From positions 1-19,421 of the forward strand of contig JARYLH010000014.1 in NCBI GenBank assembly GCA_029907755.1: DNA of 19,421 bases. The letters are read 5' to 3'. A program made the translations under genes and the position numbers. Every line of letters starts with the position of its first letter. Within the stretch, counting starts at the first letter, position 1. The notes under the pieces were generated by a model. It did not search any database, was not told where the DNA came from, and worked only from the letters and a program-made list of their open reading frames with translations. Positions 1-6,143 of this stretch are shown here, piece by piece. The DNA comes from Candidatus Methanosuratincola sp. Lineage in GTDB: Archaea > Thermoproteota > Methanomethylicia > Methanomethylicales > Methanomethylicaceae.

Positions 1-153
1 GCCATGTGGCTGGGCGCCAGGGACTTCGCGTGGCTGCGCCTGGTGGTCTTCTACATCGCCTTCATCTGGGTGACGAGCCTGTTCTTGCCATCGAACCTGC
101 CTCCCCTTATGCCGAATCCGCCGTACCTGATCGAGGACGCCACGTCCATGTAG
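1..153 (+). CDS. Possible C-terminal end of a membrane protein (5' partial)
   Basis: The first plus-strand frame is open from the left edge to a TAG at 151-153. It encodes a strongly hydrophobic stretch with an aromatic and leucine-rich character (WLRLVVFYIAFIWVTSLFL) that reads like a last transmembrane helix, followed by a proline-rich tail. Nearly every third position is G or C up to about base 90. The convergent minus-strand gene shares the same third-codon positions, however, so base composition cannot say which strand is coding. The overlap with that gene would be about 100 nt, which is long for two intact convergent genes. It may be a real gene end, or a shadow of the minus-strand gene. 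No family is recognised. Confidence 0.33.
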   Translation, partial: AMWLGARDFAWLRLVVFYIAFIWVTSLFLPSNLPPLMPNPPYLIEDATSM

Positions 154-434
154 CAGTCCTCTACCTGGTCCCATCTGAAGGAGGTCCTGATCCTCCCGAA
201 TCCCACGGATATGCCCTCGAAAGTGGCCCTGATCGAGAGCCTGCTGAAGTTAAACGTAATCCCCAGGCCGATTGCTGCCACTATGATGATGGCGAGCATC
301 GGGGTGGGGTCCTCGCTAGGCTCGTTCACGTAGGCGAACACCGTCACTCCTGCCGCGAAGCACATCACTCCCAAGACCAGTGCTATTATAAGCCTCCAGG
401 TTATTGTCTCCTCATAAAGCGTCACTGATGACAT
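51..434 (-). CDS. Small membrane protein with two TM helices and a possible PH-like domain
   Basis: The protein has two predicted membrane helices near the N-terminus (about residues 12-35 and 46-64 from the ATG). A soluble part follows, with the pattern FRWDQVEDCYMDV and SIRYGGFGIRGGR, which resembles the beta-strand and GWGIR-type motif of bacterial-type PH domain membrane proteins. That assignment is tentative. The ATG at 434 was chosen because it has a GAGGTG ribosome site 11 nt upstream and begins just before the first helix. A GTG at 491 would overlap the stop of the Sm-like gene by 4 nt (GTGA) but adds only a low-complexity tail. The protein stops soon after the GIR motif, earlier than expected for a complete PH-like fold, so the end may be shortened. 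It lies directly downstream of the Sm-like gene and is probably co-transcribed with it. Confidence 0.6.
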   Translation of the reverse strand: MSSVTLYEETITWRLIIALVLGVMCFAAGVTVFAYVNEPSEDPTPMLAIIIVAAIGLGITFNFSRLSIRATFEGISVGFGRIRTSFRWDQVEDCYMDVASSIRYGGFGIRGGRFDGKNRLVTQMKAM

Positions 435-487
435 GGGGCGTTCGCCACCTCTGCCGGCGTGGGCATGCACCCGTCCGTGGGCGTCGC

Positions 488-724
488 TCACTGCGGCCTC
501 GAGGTCTTTATGTAGAGTATGTTGTTGCCCCTCACCAGGATCTTGCCGTACTTGGCTATCGGCTCGCTGGAGTCGTCAGAAGCCTCAACCGCATCGCTCA
601 TGATGAGGTTCATTGTTGGGTCGTACTTCTCAAGGGTCCCGACGTACTCGTGGCCATCCTTCAGCTTGACAAGGATCTGGCTATGCAGGGACTTGTTGAG
701 CAATCTTATTGGCTCGCTGGGCAT
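488..724 (-). CDS. Sm-like archaeal RNA-binding protein (Lsm/SmAP)
   Basis: This 78-residue protein has the whole Sm fold. The Sm1 motif runs from about residue 14 to 45, with the conserved KLKDGHEYVGTLEKYD and MNLIMSDA segments. The Sm2 motif is near residues 60-72 (KILVRGNNILYI, with the I-x-x-R-G signature). Family members form heptameric rings in the cytoplasm that bind U-rich RNA and act in RNA processing and turnover. Length and motif spacing are those of a complete archaeal SmAP. The ATG at 724 is preceded by a strong TATA-like box about 40 nt upstream. The membrane protein gene follows immediately on the same strand, so the two may share a transcript. Confidence 0.95.
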   Translation of the reverse strand: MPSEPIRLLNKSLHSQILVKLKDGHEYVGTLEKYDPTMNLIMSDAVEASDDSSEPIAKYGKILVRGNNILYIKTSRPQ

Positions 725-761
725 TTTATCGATACACCATCTTTACCGTGAATATGACTCG

Positions 762-777
762 TTATAAAAACCTTTTC
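762..777 (-). promoter_or_regulatory. TATA box and BRE-like element for the Sm-like gene
   Basis: Read on the minus strand, the sequence is GAAAAGG followed by TTTTTATAA. This is a purine-rich BRE-like element next to an AT-rich TATA-like box, about 40 nt ahead of the Sm-like ATG. It predicts a leader of roughly 15 nt. An 8-nt palindrome, CTGTACAG, sits at 777-784 right beside the BRE. Confidence 0.65.
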
Positions 778-786
778 TGTACAGAG

Positions 787-799
787 CGGAGGTCCTCCG
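787..799 (-). terminator. Short GC hairpin just after the methyltransferase stop
   Basis: CGGAGG, a single T, then CCTCCG form a perfect inverted repeat. It begins one base past the methyltransferase stop codon. The first run of T residues on the minus strand is the T5 inside the Sm-like promoter, about 20 nt further on. It could be a weak terminator or insulating hairpin between two same-strand genes; this is inferred from position and symmetry only. Confidence 0.35.
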
Positions 800-800
800 G

Positions 801-1340
801 TCAATCTTCCCTGAAGCCCGTGATGAAGATGTCTTTCATCGTCTCCGAAGCATGTACCGCTGCCCTAATGCCCGTTGCCCTCGGGGGATCGATCCCTGCC
901 TTTCTCAGGTAGCTTATTGCGATAGCACCCCCTTCCTTCGTAACCCTCCTGATCTCGCTGACCGCCTGCCCCGGATCGTCCGCGAGCTGGATCACGCTCA
1001 CCGAGAATACCGCATCCGCAACACGATCCCTGAAGGGCATCTTCTCTATGTCCCCCAATACGAGGTCAGCCTCGATCCCCTTCCTCTTCGCCTCGCGGAG
1101 CATGCCTATGGAGCTGTCGATCCCGACCAGCCAAGCCTTCGCCTTTTCTGAGGCTGCCTCAAGAAGGATGCCTGTGCCGCACCCTGCGTCTATGATTGTA
1201 TCGCCGTCTCTTAGCCTGACCCTGTTCAGGAGGAACCCTATCTTCAGCTGCTGCTCCTCCCTGTACCTCATGTCGTAGATTCCTGCGGTTGCGTTGTAAT
1301 CCTCAGCTATCCTCGCCTTCAACGCGGTCGCCCGGATCAA
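801..1340 (-). CDS. Class I SAM-dependent methyltransferase
   Basis: The 179-residue protein carries motif I of Rossmann-fold methyltransferases, IIDAGCGTGILLE (D51 to G57), the SAM-binding loop. It also has an acidic strand end (VGIDSS) near residue 75, a post-motif LGDIEKMPF near residue 97, and an AVFSVSVIQLADD segment typical of the UbiE/COG2226 type of small-molecule methyltransferase. The substrate cannot be told from the sequence. The start is a TTG at 1340, with a TATA-like CAATTTATC about 25 nt upstream, which would give a leaderless mRNA. No other in-frame start lies before motif I with better context. The gene is on the same strand as the Sm-like gene but has its own promoter and a hairpin after its stop. 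Confidence 0.88.
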   Translation of the reverse strand: MIRATALKARIAEDYNATAGIYDMRYREEQQLKIGFLLNRVRLRDGDTIIDAGCGTGILLEAASEKAKAWLVGIDSSIGMLREAKRKGIEADLVLGDIEKMPFRDRVADAVFSVSVIQLADDPGQAVSEIRRVTKEGGAIAISYLRKAGIDPPRATGIRAAVHASETMKDIFITGFRED

Positions 1341-1360
1341 ACTTACTTGCGAATCGGTCT

Positions 1361-1370
1361 GATAAATTGT
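1361..1370 (-). promoter_or_regulatory. TATA-like element for the methyltransferase gene
   Basis: The minus-strand ACAATTTATC is centred about 25 nt before the TTG start. That is the spacing expected for an archaeal promoter giving a leaderless transcript. The match to a TATA consensus is moderate. Confidence 0.4.
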
Positions 1371-1373
1371 TGC

Positions 1374-1650
1374 CCGCCAGCGCTTCCGGAGGTTGGGACC
1401 CTCCTCATTCCGTCCCTGATCTCGGGGGTCTCAGAGGCCCTCCTCCGCATCGAGTAATGCGCTGCTCGCTGACATCTCTGGTCCAGGCAAGAGGACCTCG
1501 TTGTTCACACTCGCCTTCTTCTCCTTCAGCTCTGTCGTGGGCGCCTGGATTTTCGGGCTCGGTCTCCTCTCAATGCCCTTCTCCGTCGCCGGCGCCCTCT
1601 ACATCGTGTCCATAGCCCTTTTCTGTAAGTTCTCTGGAAGTCTCTGTCCC
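1374..1650 (+). pseudogene. Decayed C-terminal fragment of an MFS-type transporter
   Basis: Two plus-strand frames join into one transporter-like sequence. From about 1383 one frame reads LPEVGTLLIPSLISGVSEALLR, then meets TAA at 1455. From about 1453 the next frame reads SNALLADISGPGKR, followed by two hydrophobic helices (LFTLAFFSFSSVVGAWIFGL and PFSVAGALYIVSIALFCKF). The order of helix, ADI-x-x-x-x-KR loop, helix, helix matches the last part of major facilitator superfamily permeases. A single extra base at about 1441-1452 explains the frame change. No upstream body is present, because the methyltransferase gene occupies it on the other strand. No proper stop follows the last helix either, and the frame runs on antisense into moaD. 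I read it as a transporter gene remnant, not a functional gene. Confidence 0.6.
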
Positions 1651-1668
1651 CGGAGAGGACCCTCCCCG

Positions 1669-1947
1669 CTAGCCGCCTGCGACCGGAGGGAAGAAAGAGA
1701 CGATGTCCCCCTCGCCAAGCTCGGTTTCGAGCCCCCTCAGCCCCCTGACATCCCTGCCGTTCACGAGAACCTTCACCAAATCCTTCAGCCTGCCCCCCTC
1801 GAGGACATTCTTGATGAGAGCACCGCCGGTGATCGCGTCTATTTCCTCAATCAGGTCTAGCACGGTCTTCCCTGCGATTTCAAGTTCCATCGCCGGGCGG
1901 CCTACTTTATCCCTAAGGTCGGCGAAGAACTCTGCCTTCACTTTCAT
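1669..1947 (-). CDS. MoaD/ThiS-family sulfur carrier protein
   Basis: This 92-residue protein has the beta-grasp layout of MoaD: KVKAEFFADLRD at the N-terminus, a central ELEIAGKTVLDLIEEID segment, VLVNGRDV near residue 65, then LGEGDIVSFFPPVAGG. The C-terminal Gly-Gly is the residue pair that an E1-like enzyme adenylates and converts to thiocarboxylate. The sulfur then goes to the pyranopterin of Mo/W cofactor. Archaeal relatives (SAMPs) can also be attached to proteins. The ATG at 1947 was chosen over a GTG at 1956 because the fold starts there. It diverges from a tungstopterin-type oxidoreductase, so its likely job is supplying that enzyme's cofactor; this last point is inference from context. 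Confidence 0.88.
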   Translation of the reverse strand: MKVKAEFFADLRDKVGRPAMELEIAGKTVLDLIEEIDAITGGALIKNVLEGGRLKDLVKVLVNGRDVRGLRGLETELGEGDIVSFFPPVAGG

Positions 1948-1969
1948 ATGAAACACCGACGAGAATGTC

Positions 1970-1997
1970 CAACTTTCCTTCCTTCTTCTTCCCTACT
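1970..1997. other. Polypyrimidine/polypurine tract in the moaD-AOR divergent region
   Basis: The plus strand is almost all C and T here (for example TTTCCTTCCTTCTTCTTCCC). It lies between the moaD start and the AOR promoter. It would be a purine-rich stretch in the moaD leader if moaD is transcribed from the shared AT-rich element near 2021-2030. No function can be assigned. Confidence 0.4.
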
Positions 1998-2013
1998 TGA
2001 ATTCAACCGGAAG

Positions 2014-2028
2014 CAGGAAAGATATAAG
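2014..2028 (+). promoter_or_regulatory. BRE/TATA-like promoter of the AOR-HPS fusion gene
   Basis: CAGGAAA followed by GATATAAG forms a BRE plus TATA-like pair. It predicts a start near 2050 and a leader of about 20 nt carrying the AGGAGG ribosome site. The complement, CTTATATC, could also serve moaD on the other strand, but that would leave a longer leader. Confidence 0.6.
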
Positions 2029-2054
2029 TGTGCCCCCAATTCTCTCCTGTCATC

Positions 2055-2071
2055 AGGAGGACCACCGCTTG
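2055..2071 (+). promoter_or_regulatory. Ribosome-binding site that fixes a TTG start for the AOR-HPS gene
   Basis: AGGAGG at 2055-2060 is 8 nt before a TTG at 2069. The first good ATG, at 2081, would be 20 nt away, too far for this site. Starting at TTG gives MGGYMNRILRVNL, which matches the usual N-terminus of AOR proteins. Confidence 0.7.
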
Positions 2072-4564
2072 GGCGGTTACATGAACAGAATACTCCGCGT
2101 CAATCTTACAACTGGGGAGATCTCCTCAGAAGAACTGGATATGGAAACTGCCGCGCAGTTCATAGGCGGCAGGGGGTACGGTTCAAAAATCCTTTACGAT
2201 GAGCTGAAGCCAGGGACCGATCCGCTCGGCCCAGAGAACAAGCTCATATTCATGACTGGGCCGCTGACTGGGACCGCTGCCCCCACTTCGGGCAGGTTCT
2301 CTGTCTCGACGAGGTCCCCTGCCACCGGGACGATATTCGACGCCAACAGCGGCGGGCACTTCGGCGTCGAGCTGAAGCGGTCGGGCTATGACGGCATCAT
2401 ATTCGAGGGGAGGAGCGGCAAGCCCGTATACCTCTCAATAATCAACGGCGAGGCGCGCCTCAACGACGCGTCTTCCCTCTGGGGCCTCGACACGACTCAG
2501 ACTGAAGACCGTCTCAAGCAGATCGTCGGCGACCCGTTCGCGAGGGTCGCGTGCATCGGGCCCGCGGGGGAGCGGCTGGTCAAGATCGCCGCGATAATGA
2601 ACGAGAAGCACAGGACAGCTGCCAGGGGCGGCGTCGGCGCAGTGATGGGGTCGAAGAACCTGAAGGCGATCGTCGTCAGGGGAAGGGCTGAGATACCGCT
2701 CGCAAACCGGTATGCGTTCATGAAGGAGGTCAAGCGCACAATCCAGGTGCTGAAAGGCCACCCGATAACCGGTGACGGGCTCGCCAGGTACGGGACCTCG
2801 ATCCTTGTGCACATCATAAACAAGGCGGGGATCTTCCCAGTGAGGAACTACAGCACCGGGGTGTTCGAGGATGCCGAAAAAGTGAGCGGGGAGTACATGT
2901 CCAAGACCATCCTCCGTGGCAAGAAGGGGTGCTTCGCCTGCCCTATCATGTGCGGGAGGATCACCGAGCCGAGGCTCCCGGGCGGCGAGACGATAGAGAC
3001 TGAGGGGCCTGAGTACGAAACCGTCTGGGCACTCGGGCCGAACTGCGGTATAAGCGACCTGAACGCGATAGCCGTGGCGAACGACCTCTGCAACAAGCTA
3101 GGCGTCGACACCATATCGATGGGTCAGGCAGTAGGGTTCCTGATGGCGTGCGCTGAGAAGGGCAAGGTCAAGCCCTCCGACATCGGGCTTGACGCAAAAT
3201 TCGGGGATACCGATGCCCTACTCAAGCTGATCAGGATGACCGCCTACCGCGAGGGGATCGGGGACCTGCTGGCTGAGGGGACCCGCAGCGCTGCCAGGAA
3301 GCTCGAGGCTGATGACTTTGCGATCCACGTCAAGGGGCTCGAGCTGCCTGCTTACGACCCGAGGGGGGTGAAGGGCATGGCGCTCTCATACGCCACCTCG
3401 AACAGGGGAGGGTGCCACCTCAGGGCATTCATGATAGTCCCTGAGATCCTCAGCATGCCGAGGTACCTGAACCCGAACTCCTACGACGACAAGGCGGCAC
3501 TCACAAAGGTCATGCAGGATGTCTTCGCAGTGCTGGACTCGCTCGTGCTCTGCAAGTACACGACGATGGCGCTCTTTAGCACTCTCGCTTTCGAGCCGGA
3601 CTTCTACGCAAGGCTGCTCACCTGCGCGACGGGCTTCTACGTGGACAGGGAGGAGTTCTACAGGATAGGCGAGCGCATTTACAACATCGAGCGCCTCTTC
3701 AACGTCAGGGAAGGCTTCTCCAGGAAGGACGACGCCTTGCCGAGGAGGTTCACCGCGGTCCCGATGCCCGACGGTCCTGCCAAGGGCGAGACTGTTGACA
3801 TGGATAGGTTATTAAATGAGTACTATGCAGTGAGAGGCTGGGACTACAACGGGATCCCGTCCAGCAAGAAGGTGCTGCAATTGGGTCTGAAGCCAATTTA
3901 CGAAGGTCCTCAGCTACAGGTGGCCATAGACGAGCGCTACCTGAAGGACGCCATACCTATCGCCGAGAAGGCATACCGCGGGGGCGCGGAGATAATCGAG
4001 GCGGGGACCCCGCTGATAAAGTCGGAGGGGCTCAACGCCGTGAGGTCTCTGAGGAAGGCTTGCCCCAACGCGACGATCTTGGCAGACCTCAAGACCTTCG
4101 ACACGGGCTGGCTGGAGACCGAGCTCGCTGTCGAGGCAGGGGCTGACATCGTCACCGTGATGGGCGCCACCGACGACTACACAATCTCGGACGCGGTGGG
4201 CGCTGCAAGGAAATACAACGTCAAGGTGATGGTCGACCTGATGAACCTCAAGGATCCGCTCTCCAGGGCGCTCGAGGTCGAGAAGCTAGGCGTGGACATG
4301 GTGTGCATGCACGTGGGCATAAGCGCCCAGTCGAGGGAGCGGGAGGTGGATCAGAAAGTCGCGCTCGTTCAGAACCTCGCCAGGAGCCTCAAGATCCCGG
4401 TCTCCGTGGCGGGCGGCATAAAGCTCGAGGTCGTGCCGCAGATGGTCAGGGCCGGCGCGCGCGTCCTGGTCGTCGGAGGCGCGATAACGAAGTCGGCGAA
4501 CCCAGAAGAGGCGACGAAGCGCTTCGTCGAAGCCATCAGGTCAACCTGGGCAGCGATGAAGTAA
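2069..4564 (+). CDS. Aldehyde:ferredoxin oxidoreductase fused to 3-hexulose-6-phosphate synthase
   Basis: The 831-residue protein has two parts. Residues 1 to about 605 are a complete tungsten-dependent AOR-family oxidoreductase: N-terminal RVNLTTG and GGRGYGSK, the pterin-contact segment ARGGVGAVMGSKNLKAI, and cluster cysteines C288, C291, C295 and C495. That spacing is essentially that of Pyrococcus AOR. Residues about 614-831 are a full TIM-barrel HPS/KGPDC domain of the OMP decarboxylase superfamily: LQVAIDERY, EAGTPLIKSEG, the catalytic D-x-K-x-x-D at D673, K675 and D678, HVGI, and GGAIT at the phosphate site. The first domain oxidises aldehydes with ferredoxin; the second condenses formaldehyde with ribulose 5-phosphate, or does the reverse. 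No stop or frameshift separates them, and the linker is short (about residues 590-613). The actual aldehyde is inferred to be formaldehyde. Confidence 0.92.
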   Translation: MGGYMNRILRVNLTTGEISSEELDMETAAQFIGGRGYGSKILYDELKPGTDPLGPENKLIFMTGPLTGTAAPTSGRFSVSTRSPATGTIFDANSGGHFGVELKRSGYDGIIFEGRSGKPVYLSIINGEARLNDASSLWGLDTTQTEDRLKQIVGDPFARVACIGPAGERLVKIAAIMNEKHRTAARGGVGAVMGSKNLKAIVVRGRAEIPLANRYAFMKEVKRTIQVLKGHPITGDGLARYGTSILVHIINKAGIFPVRNYSTGVFEDAEKVSGEYMSKTILRGKKGCFACPIMCGRITEPRLPGGETIETEGPEYETVWALGPNCGISDLNAIAVANDLCNKLGVDTISMGQAVGFLMACAEKGKVKPSDIGLDAKFGDTDALLKLIRMTAYREGIGDLLAEGTRSAARKLEADDFAIHVKGLELPAYDPRGVKGMALSYATSNRGGCHLRAFMIVPEILSMPRYLNPNSYDDKAALTKVMQDVFAVLDSLVLCKYTTMALFSTLAFEPDFYARLLTCATGFYVDREEFYRIGERIYNIERLFNVREGFSRKDDALPRRFTAVPMPDGPAKGETVDMDRLLNEYYAVRGWDYNGIPSSKKVLQLGLKPIYEGPQLQVAIDERYLKDAIPIAEKAYRGGAEIIEAGTPLIKSEGLNAVRSLRKACPNATILADLKTFDTGWLETELAVEAGADIVTVMGATDDYTISDAVGAARKYNVKVMVDLMNLKDPLSRALEVEKLGVDMVCMHVGISAQSREREVDQKVALVQNLARSLKIPVSVAGGIKLEVVPQMVRAGARVLVVGGAITKSANPEEATKRFVEAIRSTWAAMK

Positions 4565-4567
4565 CCC

Positions 4568-4575
4568 TCTTTTTC
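4568..4575 (+). terminator. Oligo-T terminator after the AOR-HPS gene
   Basis: TCTTTTTC follows the TAA stop within a few bases and sits in a convergent intergenic region. Short T-runs of this kind terminate archaeal transcription without a hairpin. The rest of 4565-4688 is GC-rich and I see no gene in it. Confidence 0.45.
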
Positions 4576-4688
4576 CCATTTCGCCAACCTTTCCTATTGT
4601 TTATCAAAAGGCAAGGGCTGGTTGAGAAGCCCTGCGGTTAGGCCCCGCGCCTCCCCTTCCTTCTCCGCCCACCTGCGTTGCTATACCG

Positions 4689-5243
4689 TCACTGCTCCCC
4701 TTTCTTGATGGCATCCCTGAGGGTCCTGCCGTGGCTGTCCATCGTCACGAAGCAGGGGCCGAACCCCTCCACCTCGAGTACCCAGACCGCCTCGGGATCT
4801 CCGAGCTCCCTCCAGTGAACTTCCCTTATCCCCACCACCGACCTGGCTGCCAGTGCGCCTGCCCCCCCGGGGTACTCTGTGTAGACCGCGCAGTGACTTG
4901 AGAGCGCGCTTAGAGTGCCCGGCCCCATCCCGCCTTTTCCGATTATGCACCTGGCTCCTGTCCTAGCAATGATCTCGCCCTCGCTCCTCTCCATCCTCAT
5001 GCTCGTGGTAGGGCCCGCCGAGACCACCTTACCGCCCTTCACGAGCGGCCCGCAGTGGTATATCACCCCGCCCTGGAGATCGAATGGTAGGCTCCCGCCT
5101 CCCCTAAGGATCTCAAGAGCCTTCAGGTGGGCTTGGTCCCTCATCGTGAATATCTCGCCGGTTATGTAAACGACGTCCCCGACCTGCAGCTGCTCGACCT
5201 CTCGCCCCCCGATCCTGCCCTGCAGAATGTATGCTCTGCCCAA
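4689..5243 (-). CDS. fumB: Class I fumarate hydratase, beta subunit (C-terminal domain)
   Basis: The 184-residue protein is the swivelling C-terminal domain of class I Fe-S hydro-lyases. It has VGDVVYITGEIFTMRDQAH, IYHCGPL, GPTTSMRME, IIGKGGMG and the C-terminal GFGPCFVTMDSHG. With the alpha subunit it interconverts fumarate and malate; a tartrate dehydratase-type role is possible because the two families are close. The TTG at 5243 was chosen because GGAGGTGA at 5248-5255 lies just before it; a TTG at 5264 would leave the ribosome site inside the gene. It follows the alpha subunit by 4 nt and is co-translated with it. No AUG is available near the start. The symbol follows archaeal usage for the split enzyme and is not the E. 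coli FumB isozyme. Confidence 0.9.
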   Translation of the reverse strand: MGRAYILQGRIGGREVEQLQVGDVVYITGEIFTMRDQAHLKALEILRGGGSLPFDLQGGVIYHCGPLVKGGKVVSAGPTTSMRMERSEGEIIARTGARCIIGKGGMGPGTLSALSSHCAVYTEYPGGAGALAARSVVGIREVHWRELGDPEAVWVLEVEGFGPCFVTMDSHGRTLRDAIKKGEQ

Positions 5244-5247
5244 GCCA

Positions 5248-6087
5248 TCACCTCCTGATCGCAACCCTGTCCCCTTCAGCCTCTAGGAAGATCCTCCTGA
5301 GCGCCCAGCACTGTATGCTCACCGCGACGGGAAGGCTGGCCGTGTGGCAGTCCGCAGCCTCCAGCCTGACGGCGAGCGCCGTGTTCTTGCCCCCGAACCC
5401 CATCGGGCCGATCCTGAGCGAGTTGATCTCCCTCAGCAGCTCCACTTCGAGATGCGCTGCGAAGGCGTCCTCTGTAGGCTCGTCGAGCCTCCTCATCAGG
5501 GCCCGCTTGCTCAGTAGAGCTGCCTCGTCGAGGCTCCCCCCGACGCCGACCCCCGCGATGATAGGGGGGCATGGCTTTGCGCCTGCCTTCCTGATGGTCT
5601 GGAGAACGAATTCCTTTATCCCTGCCACCGACTGGTCCGGGTCGAGCATCGTGGCGGCGCTGACATTCTCCGACCCAGCACCCTTGGCTAGTATGCCAAT
5701 CCGGACCATCCCATCCGGGCTTGGTTCGAGGTGTATCATCGGGTTGCCCCTCCCTAGGTTGTTGCCTGTGTTCCTCCTCGAGAACGGGTCGACTATGTTC
5801 GCCCGGAGGGGCACAGCCTCGGTCGCCATCGCGACACCCTCCTTGATGATCCTGCAGATCTCATCACAGCATCCCTTCGCACCCACGAAGAAGACCAGGC
5901 TCCCCGTGTCCTGGCACATCGGGACCCCTCCCTCCCTAGCGATCCTTACGTTCTCGAGTATGGCTCCGAGAACTTCCCTGCTGATCCCCTCCTCCTCATC
6001 CAGGCACCTGGCGAGCGCCGCCTCGACGTCAGGAGGGAGGTCCGTTTCCATAATCCTTATCGCTTCGGCGATGTCCTCAGGCCTCAT
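5248..6087 (-). CDS. fumA: Class I fumarate hydratase, alpha subunit (Fe-S N-terminal domain)
   Basis: The 279-residue protein is the [4Fe-4S]-binding subunit of class I fumarase. The three expected cluster cysteines are C58 in PMCQDTG, C173 in KPCPP and C247 in ADCHTASLPVA. Other family segments are RRNTGNN, GAGSENVSA, GVGVGGSLD and IGPMGFGGKNTA. Length is normal for a split archaeal or bacterial enzyme. The likely role is the fumarate-malate step of a partial or reductive TCA pathway in the cytoplasm, with an oxygen-sensitive cluster that fits an anaerobe. The ATG at 6087 is the obvious start. The gene is first in a two-gene operon with the beta subunit and diverges from an unknown helical protein gene. 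Confidence 0.93.
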   Translation of the reverse strand: MRPEDIAEAIRIMETDLPPDVEAALARCLDEEEGISREVLGAILENVRIAREGGVPMCQDTGSLVFFVGAKGCCDEICRIIKEGVAMATEAVPLRANIVDPFSRRNTGNNLGRGNPMIHLEPSPDGMVRIGILAKGAGSENVSAATMLDPDQSVAGIKEFVLQTIRKAGAKPCPPIIAGVGVGGSLDEAALLSKRALMRRLDEPTEDAFAAHLEVELLREINSLRIGPMGFGGKNTALAVRLEAADCHTASLPVAVSIQCWALRRIFLEAEGDRVAIRR

Positions 6088-6118
6088 CTTGAAACATCGA
6101 AGATTTGATAAGCGCTCA

Positions 6119-6132
6119 GGTTATAAAAAACC
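6119..6132. promoter_or_regulatory. Near-symmetric TATA element between fumarase and the divergent gene
   Basis: GGTTATAAAAAACC has GGTT and AACC arms around an AT core, so a TATA box can be read on either strand. It lies about 38 nt before the fumarase alpha ATG on the minus strand and about 20 nt before the TTG start of the plus-strand gene. A second AT-rich element (GATTTGATAAG, 6102-6112) is 15-25 nt from the fumarase start and 32-42 nt before the TTG; it could be the real box for either gene. Confidence 0.5.
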
Positions 6133-6143
6133 ATGTGGTCTGA

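Noticed and set aside
2435..2823. Minus-strand reading frames of over 100 codons inside the AOR gene
   Set aside because: They are antisense shadows of a high-GC gene with all family motifs on the plus strand; their translations are rich in Arg, Pro and Ser and have no motif.
4575..4688. A small gene in the convergent gap after AOR-HPS
   Set aside because: No frame has a start with ribosome site or recognisable protein; the gap holds T-runs fitting termination on both strands.
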